From Rugamonas aquatica (GTDB taxonomy: Bacteria > Pseudomonadota > Gammaproteobacteria > Burkholderiales > Burkholderiaceae_D), in assembly GCF_009380215.1 (NCBI RefSeq), contig NZ_WHUG01000016.1:100065-164064 (forward strand): a DNA stretch of 64,000 nucleotides, given 5' to 3'. Positions 59,015 to 64,000 of this stretch are shown here, in pieces; position 1 is the stretch's first letter, and each line of letters opens with the position of its first letter. The notes under the pieces are model-generated. The model did no database searches and had not been told where the DNA came from. It saw nothing but the letters and a program-made list of their open reading frames with translations. Made by a program: the position numbers and the translations under genes.

Positions 59015-61183
59015 ATGAACCCAACGTATCTGCACGCCGCCGTGCTGGCCGCCTTCGCGGCGGCGCTGCCCGCATCATCAGTCTTCGCCGCGGAAGTTTC
59101 GGCCGCCATCAATCCGAAAGCGGTGCTGAACGCGATGGAGCGCGTGGCGGACTGGCAGCTCGACTATCCGAGCAAGCACCGCACCGACGACTGGACGCAG
59201 GCGGTAGGCGATACCGGTTTCATGGCCCTGGTGGGCATCTCGGGCGACCGCAAGTACCGCGACGCCATGCTCGCCATCGGCGACAAGAACGAATGGAAGC
59301 TGGGCCCCAACCACTACCACGCGGACGATCACATCATCGGCCAGACCTACGCCGAGCTGTATCTGCAACTGCGCGATCCGAAGATGATCGCCGCCATGCG
59401 CGCCAGCTTCGACGACATCCTGGCCAACCGCCGCACCGGCACGCTGGACTTCACCGTCAAGGGCAACCAGGACCGCTGGTCGTGGTGCGACGCGCTGTTC
59501 ATGGGTCCACCGACCTGGCTGCGCCTGTGGTCCGTCACCGGCGACCAGCGCTACCTGGACTTCGCCGTCAGCGAATGGTGGGTGACGTCGGACTACCTGT
59601 ACGACAAGGAAGCGCACCTCTACTTCCGCGACAGCAAATACTTCGACAAGCGCGAAGCCAACGGCGAGAAGGTCTACTGGGGACGCGGCAACGGCTGGGT
59701 GATGGGCGGCCTGGTACGCATGCTGCAGTACCTGCCGGCCAATCACCCTGCCCGTCCGCGCTTCGAGCAGCAGTACAAGGAGATGTCGGCCAAGCTGCTG
59801 ACGCTTCAACAGCCGGACGGCCTGTGGCGCGCCAGCCTGCTGGATCCGGCCAGCTATCCGCTGAAGGAATCGAGCGGCTCGGCGCTGTATGCCTACGCCT
59901 TCGCCTGGGGCGTCAACCAGGGACTGCTGGACGCCAAGACCTACAAGCCCGCCGTGCAGAAGGTATGGAGCGCGCTGGTAGCCAACGTGCAGGCGGACGG
60001 CAAACTGACCCACGTGCAGCCTATCGGCCAGGATCCCAAATCCTTCGACAACGACGCCACCGAAGTGTATGGCGTCGGCGGCTTCCTGCTGGCCGGCAGC
60101 GAGGTGTATCGCATGGCGGTGCTGGACAAGGCCAAGCCACAGACCGTCGCCGTAGCCAACGGCACCGACGGCCTGCGCGGCGATGAGCTGGTGGAAGTCA
60201 AACTCGCAGGCGGCATCAAGGCGCCGGTGGTGATGGATGCCGCCACCTCGGCGATCATCAATTCCCAAGTGATCGGCAAGCAGCTGCTGTTCTCCGTGAA
60301 CGTGCCGGCCGGCGACACGCGCCGCTATCTGGTGCTGCCAGCAGAACGCCTGGCGGCGACACCGCCAGCCGACGTCAAGACGCACGCGCGCTTTGTGCCG
60401 GAGCGCCTCGACGACTTCGCGTGGGAGAGCGACCGCACCGTGCACCGCGTCTACGGCCCGGCCATCATCAAGGATCCGAAAGAACACCTGATCAGCAGCG
60501 GCGTCGACGTGTGGGTCAAGAAGGTGCGCTACCCGGTGGTGGACAAGTGGTACAAGACCGGCGCCTATCACAAGGACGCAGGCGAAGGCCTGGACTACTA
60601 CCACGTGGGCCAGAACCGCGGCTGCGGCGGCACCACCATCTACGCCGACAACGCCCTGCACAACTCCTCCAACTTCCAGGGCTGGAAGGTGCTGGCCGAC
60701 GGTCCGCTGCGCTCCGTGTTCGAACTCACATTCGGCAAATGGGATGCGGGCAACGGCCGCATGGTCTCCGAAGTGAAGCGCTTCTCCATCGACGCCGGCT
60801 CCAACATGACCCGCGTCGAGAGCCGCTACAGCGCCAGCGGCAAAGGCCCGCTGACGGTGGGCGTGGGCATCGTGCAGCGCGACGGCCAGGGCGACTACGT
60901 GACCGACGCCGCCGGCGGCTGGTCCAGCTACTGGGAGCCGCAGCATGGCGACGACGGCATCACCGGCTGCGGCGTGATCCTGCCGGCCGGCGCCAGCGGC
61001 TTCGCCGTCACCGACAAACAGCAGCTGGCGCTGGGCACGGCGCAACCGGGCCAGCCCTTCGTCTACTACTTCGGCGCGGGCTGGAACAAGAGCGGCGATT
61101 TCGCTGACGGCGCAGCATGGCAGGCCTACGTGCGCAACTACGCGCAGAAGCTGAAGGCCCCGTTGAAGGTCAGTTCGAAGTAA
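59015..61183 (+). CDS. Secreted GH105 unsaturated uronyl hydrolase fused to DUF4861
   Basis: A 722-residue protein. It has a signal peptide (to about residue 26, PASSVFAAE). A GH88/GH105 alpha/alpha-barrel (about 30-370) has HYHADDHIIGQ (general acid Asp), WSWCDALFMGPP and YWGRGNGWV. A C-terminal DUF4861 beta-domain (about 445-722) has RFVPERLDDFAWESDR and YHVGQNRGCGG. The N-terminal part removes the 4,5-unsaturated uronyl end left by a lyase. DUF4861 function is unknown; such fusions occur in pectin/glycan loci. Confidence 0.92.
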   Translation: MNPTYLHAAVLAAFAAALPASSVFAAEVSAAINPKAVLNAMERVADWQLDYPSKHRTDDWTQAVGDTGFMALVGISGDRKYRDAMLAIGDKNEWKLGPNHYHADDHIIGQTYAELYLQLRDPKMIAAMRASFDDILANRRTGTLDFTVKGNQDRWSWCDALFMGPPTWLRLWSVTGDQRYLDFAVSEWWVTSDYLYDKEAHLYFRDSKYFDKREANGEKVYWGRGNGWVMGGLVRMLQYLPANHPARPRFEQQYKEMSAKLLTLQQPDGLWRASLLDPASYPLKESSGSALYAYAFAWGVNQGLLDAKTYKPAVQKVWSALVANVQADGKLTHVQPIGQDPKSFDNDATEVYGVGGFLLAGSEVYRMAVLDKAKPQTVAVANGTDGLRGDELVEVKLAGGIKAPVVMDAATSAIINSQVIGKQLLFSVNVPAGDTRRYLVLPAERLAATPPADVKTHARFVPERLDDFAWESDRTVHRVYGPAIIKDPKEHLISSGVDVWVKKVRYPVVDKWYKTGAYHKDAGEGLDYYHVGQNRGCGGTTIYADNALHNSSNFQGWKVLADGPLRSVFELTFGKWDAGNGRMVSEVKRFSIDAGSNMTRVESRYSASGKGPLTVGVGIVQRDGQGDYVTDAAGGWSSYWEPQHGDDGITGCGVILPAGASGFAVTDKQQLALGTAQPGQPFVYYFGAGWNKSGDFADGAAWQAYVRNYAQKLKAPLKVSSK

Positions 61184-61236
61184 GCGCAGCACCGCCGGCG
61201 ATCCACGCGATTGCCGGCGTATTTTTTCACAATAAG

Positions 61237-61250
61237 TGGAAGCGATTCCA
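61237..61250. promoter_or_regulatory. LacI-type operator before the TonB-dependent receptor
   Basis: TGGAAGCGATTCCA has TGGAA/TTCCA arms around GCGA, with the same AGCGATT core as the site at 58090. It lies 29 bases upstream of the receptor start, so the receptor may have its own regulated promoter. Confidence 0.6.
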
Positions 61251-61279
61251 CAAAGCATTTAATAAAAATTGGAGACACG

Positions 61280-63679
61280 ATGAACACTCACAACCTCACG
61301 CTGCGGCCCATCACGGCCGCAGTCGCCATCGCCCTGCTAGGACTGGGCACAGCCTCCGCGCAACAGGCCGCGCCGGTAGACAGCGGCAAGCTCGAATCGG
61401 TGGTCGTCACCGCCAACAAGCGCGCCCAGAACCTGCAGGACGTGCCGGCCTCGATCACCGTGCTTGGCGACGCCGTGCTGCAACGCTCCAACGTGCGCGA
61501 CCTGGAAGACATCCCGTCGCTGTCGCCGGCACTGACGCTGTCATACGGCACCCAGCCGGGCAACTTCAGCATCAATATGCGCGGCATCGGCACCTTCTCG
61601 CTGGGCATCGGCGTCGAGGCCGACGTTTCCGTCATCGTCGACGATATCCCGCAGGGCATGCAGGCCGGCGCCTTCAAGGACCTGGCCGACGTCTACCGCA
61701 TCGAGGTGCTGAAGGGGCCGCAGTCCACGCTGTTCGGCAAGAGCTCGATCGCCGGCGCGCTCAACATCACCACCAAGCCGATCGGCGGCCCGATCAAGAC
61801 CACCGTCAGCAGCTACCTCACCGACGACCATGAATGGCGGGCCGGCTTCAGCGTCGGCGGCGCCGTGTCGGACACGCTGCGCATGCGCCTGGCCGCCAGC
61901 AAGACCAGCTACCAGGGCACGCTCAACGACCTGACCACCGGCGGCCACCTGAACGGCAGCAAAGGCGACAACCTCAGCGGAAAACTGGAGTGGACCCCGA
62001 CCGACCAGCTGACCGTCACCCTGACGCCGCACTACAACCGCACCGAGAAATTCTGCTGCTCCAACGCCTACAGCTATATGTCGCCGGGCGGCATCTACCG
62101 CAACGCGCCGCAGCTGCCGGCCTCGCTGGTACTGGCCGGCATCAACATCGGCCCGGGCAACCGCGACGTGCGCAACGATTACCCGACCGGCGGCAAGTTC
62201 CACGACGTCGGCAGCGGCGTCAAGCTGGACTGGGCCTTCGATCCGAACGGCCCGCTGGCCGGCCATACGCTGAGCTCGATCTCGTCCTACGGCCGCTACC
62301 ACATGGACGATTACCAGGACAACGACAACACCGACATCGACATCCTGCCCTTCCTGCTGCTGCCCAACGGCCAGCCGACCGGCATGCACGGCGGCCTGTT
62401 CCAGTACGGCTCCTTCGACGTGCACTCGACCACGCAGGAACTGCGCCTGACCTCGCCGGACAAGGGCGCTGTGCGCTACGTGGCCGGCCTGTGGTACGGC
62501 AAGAACTGGCTGAACCGCGAGCTGACCAAGGCGCCGCTGATCCAGGCCTACGGCACTTCCTACGGCGCCGACGCGTGGAATATCAGCAAGGCCATCTACG
62601 GCCAGGGTTCGTGGGACTTCGTGCCGAACACCAGCCTGATCCTGGGCGGCCGCTACAACGATGAAGACACCGGCTACAACTTCCGCCGCTACACGGTGCC
62701 GCCGCAGGTGCACGCGCTGACCGAGTACTACCACAAGGAAGACAACGACAAGAGCTTCACCGGCAAGCTGGGCCTGGAGCACCGCATCAACAAGGACAGC
62801 ATGGTGTACGGCATGGCGTCGACCGGCCACAAGGGCGTGGCCTACGACCTGACGTCCGGCTTCACGTCGGCCACCGCCAAGCTGCCGGCCGTCAAGCCGG
62901 AGACGGCGCGCAGCTACGAGATCGGCCTGAAGCAAAGCCTGCTGGACAACCGCGCCATGTTCAGCCTGGCGCTGTTCCGCACCAACTTCAAGAACTTCCA
63001 GCAATCATCGAGCTTCTTCGATGCCGACGGCACCTATCGCACCGGCCTGAACAGCATCGGCGGCCTGCGCACTGAGGGTGTGGAACTGGAAGGCAGCGTG
63101 CGCGTGACGCGTGAGCTGCAACTGAACGGCAGCTTCGCCTACACCAAGGCCACCGTGCAATCGTTCGAGAACGGCCCGTGCTACAACGTGCTCAACGCCA
63201 CGGGAACGGGCACCATCCCCGGCCCCGGCTGCGTCAACAGTCCGAAGTACAACAACACCAACGTCCAGGATCTGGCGGGCAAGACCTTGCCCAATGCGCC
63301 CAAGGTCAAGGTCAACCTGGGCGGCCAGTATGATCTGGTGCTGCCGTCGCAGAGTTTTAATGGCTTCGTCGCGGCCACCACGCGCTACCAGAGCCGCACG
63401 CAGTTCTCGCTGAGCCAGGATCCGATGACGATACAGGGCGCGTACAGCATCACCAACCTGAGCTTCGGCGTGAAGGACAAGCAGGACCGCTACAAGTTCA
63501 CCTTCCTGGTCAACAACCTGTTCGACAAGCGCTATGCGGCAGGGCTGAACAACGGCTACGCCAACAGCAACTGGAGCAGCAAGGCGCCCAACACGCCGCT
63601 GGTGGTCAACACCACCGAATGGCTGCCGCCACGCGACTACCAGCGCTACTTTGGCGCGCGCCTGGACATGACGTTCTAA
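61280..63679 (+). CDS. TonB-dependent outer-membrane receptor
   Basis: A 799-residue receptor with a signal peptide (about residues 1-30, cut near SAQQAAP), a plug domain (about 40-165, beginning ESVVVTANKRAQNLQDVPAS) and a 22-strand barrel ending in a typical aromatic C-terminus (YFGARLDMTF). It should import oligosaccharides released by the lyase-like enzyme. The start at 61280 follows GGAG; the longer frame would cross the operator. It lacks the SusD partner, as expected in Proteobacteria. Confidence 0.93.
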   Translation: MNTHNLTLRPITAAVAIALLGLGTASAQQAAPVDSGKLESVVVTANKRAQNLQDVPASITVLGDAVLQRSNVRDLEDIPSLSPALTLSYGTQPGNFSINMRGIGTFSLGIGVEADVSVIVDDIPQGMQAGAFKDLADVYRIEVLKGPQSTLFGKSSIAGALNITTKPIGGPIKTTVSSYLTDDHEWRAGFSVGGAVSDTLRMRLAASKTSYQGTLNDLTTGGHLNGSKGDNLSGKLEWTPTDQLTVTLTPHYNRTEKFCCSNAYSYMSPGGIYRNAPQLPASLVLAGINIGPGNRDVRNDYPTGGKFHDVGSGVKLDWAFDPNGPLAGHTLSSISSYGRYHMDDYQDNDNTDIDILPFLLLPNGQPTGMHGGLFQYGSFDVHSTTQELRLTSPDKGAVRYVAGLWYGKNWLNRELTKAPLIQAYGTSYGADAWNISKAIYGQGSWDFVPNTSLILGGRYNDEDTGYNFRRYTVPPQVHALTEYYHKEDNDKSFTGKLGLEHRINKDSMVYGMASTGHKGVAYDLTSGFTSATAKLPAVKPETARSYEIGLKQSLLDNRAMFSLALFRTNFKNFQQSSSFFDADGTYRTGLNSIGGLRTEGVELEGSVRVTRELQLNGSFAYTKATVQSFENGPCYNVLNATGTGTIPGPGCVNSPKYNNTNVQDLAGKTLPNAPKVKVNLGGQYDLVLPSQSFNGFVAATTRYQSRTQFSLSQDPMTIQGAYSITNLSFGVKDKQDRYKFTFLVNNLFDKRYAAGLNNGYANSNWSSKAPNTPLVVNTTEWLPPRDYQRYFGARLDMTF

Positions 63680-63722
63680 AAGTTGCATCTCCCTCGCGAC
63701 CCTGCCTTCAGGTCGCTCTTAC

Positions 63723-63767
63723 GCCCTCCATCCACGCGGCTCCTCCGCGAGGATGGAGGGCTTTTTT
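63723..63767 (+). terminator. Intrinsic terminator after the TonB-dependent receptor
   Basis: GCCCTCCATCC and GGATGGAGGGC (63723-63733 and 63751-63761) form an 11-bp stem followed by TTTTTT. It closes the udh-GH105-receptor transcription unit. Confidence 0.92.
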
Positions 63768-64000
63768 ATGGTTCATCACGGACTTCCGGGAACGTGTTTC
63801 GTCGCAGGACGTTTTTTGCGACGGCGGGAACCTCGTCCGGAACCACTCTTGGGCTGCATGCCATTGCCGGGCTTCGCGACTGGCATGCTGGGTTGGCGCG
63901 GCGGCCCCGATGGGCGCGCCACGGGTTGTCGTGCGGCGCGGGCGCGATCACCCTTGGGCGCCGCTGGACTGTTTGTTTGGGGCCTTGATGATTGCGTGAC
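63768..64000. other. Right end of window, no supported gene
   Basis: GC-rich sequence of 233 bases with open frames on both strands but no ribosome site, family motif or plausible start. A GTCGCA...TGCGAC inverted repeat lies at about 63799-63820. It could be the far end of a gene outside the window. Confidence 0.35.

Noticed and set aside
59078..61258. 726-residue minus-strand open frame
   Set aside because: Antisense to the GH105-DUF4861 gene, which has a signal peptide and catalytic motifs in the plus frame.
63683..63988. Plus-strand open frame of 101 residues at the right end
   Set aside because: It begins inside the terminator region, has no ribosome site and no recognisable motif.

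Overview
The window is GC-rich, tightly packed bacterial chromosome. Gene content and neighbourhoods point to a beta-proteobacterium of the Oxalobacteraceae (the Massilia/Duganella/Janthinobacterium group). The main clues are the grpE-dnaK-dnaJ block next to hemH and nadK-recN, a tetR-pcm-rhodanese-tolC block, NtrC/sigma-54-type nitrate genes, and a family 2A encapsulin operon. The family assignment is inference, because no rRNA is present. I saw no tRNA, rRNA, CRISPR array, insertion sequence or prophage.

Region 1 (1-14.9 kb) is assimilatory nitrate metabolism. Two operons on the minus strand are narK-type transporter/nirB/nirD/FAD oxidoreductase/nasA (nasA is cut by the window edge) and nrtA/nrtB/ATPase/P-box protein/cobA. 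Each has the same control region: an NtrC-like site, a sigma-54 promoter, a leader RNA with hexaloop hairpins of the ANTAR-binding type, and an intrinsic terminator just before the first start codon. An ANTAR-domain regulator (NasT-like) is encoded beside them. CobA supplies the siroheme precursor for NirB. Between the operons lie a LytS/LytTR two-component pair and a decayed hydrolase gene. Region 2 (15-18.6 kb) is a sulfonate-type ABC importer with a TauD-family dioxygenase.

Region 3 (18.7-38.4 kb) is mostly housekeeping: carbonic anhydrase, dnaJ-dnaK-grpE with two sigma-32 promoters, hemH, a polysaccharide deacetylase, recN-nadK behind a LexA-like box, a DUF3667 membrane protein, a sorbosone-dehydrogenase-like protein, OsmC, glyoxalase I, an SDR, tolC, a rhodanese, pcm, a TetR regulator, and a PhzF/LysR divergent pair. 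Two matched 78-bp palindromic repeats sit in intergenic gaps at 2.5 and 20.7 kb.

Region 4 (38.4-43.0 kb) is a five-gene operon: rhodanese, serine acetyltransferase, XRE regulator, family 2A encapsulin shell, and a cysteine desulfurase with a 235-residue disordered cargo-loading extension. It predicts a protein nanocompartment that makes or holds sulfane sulfur. Region 5 (43.2-48.1 kb) holds a flavodoxin-like protein, an M14-type peptidase with an overlapping hydrolase, a cysteine-cluster protein, a secreted M64 peptidase and a small candidate gene.

Region 6 (48.2-63.8 kb) is a polysaccharide utilisation locus for a uronic-acid-containing glycan. It has a TonB-dependent receptor, a GH105-DUF4861 unsaturated uronyl hydrolase, uronate dehydrogenase, a LacI regulator with CG-centred operators, a lyase-like secreted protein, a tautomerase, GH2 and GH3 enzymes and glucarate dehydratase. 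These would import and cut the polymer, then oxidise free uronate to aldarate and dehydrate it. The last 230 bp hold no gene that I can support.
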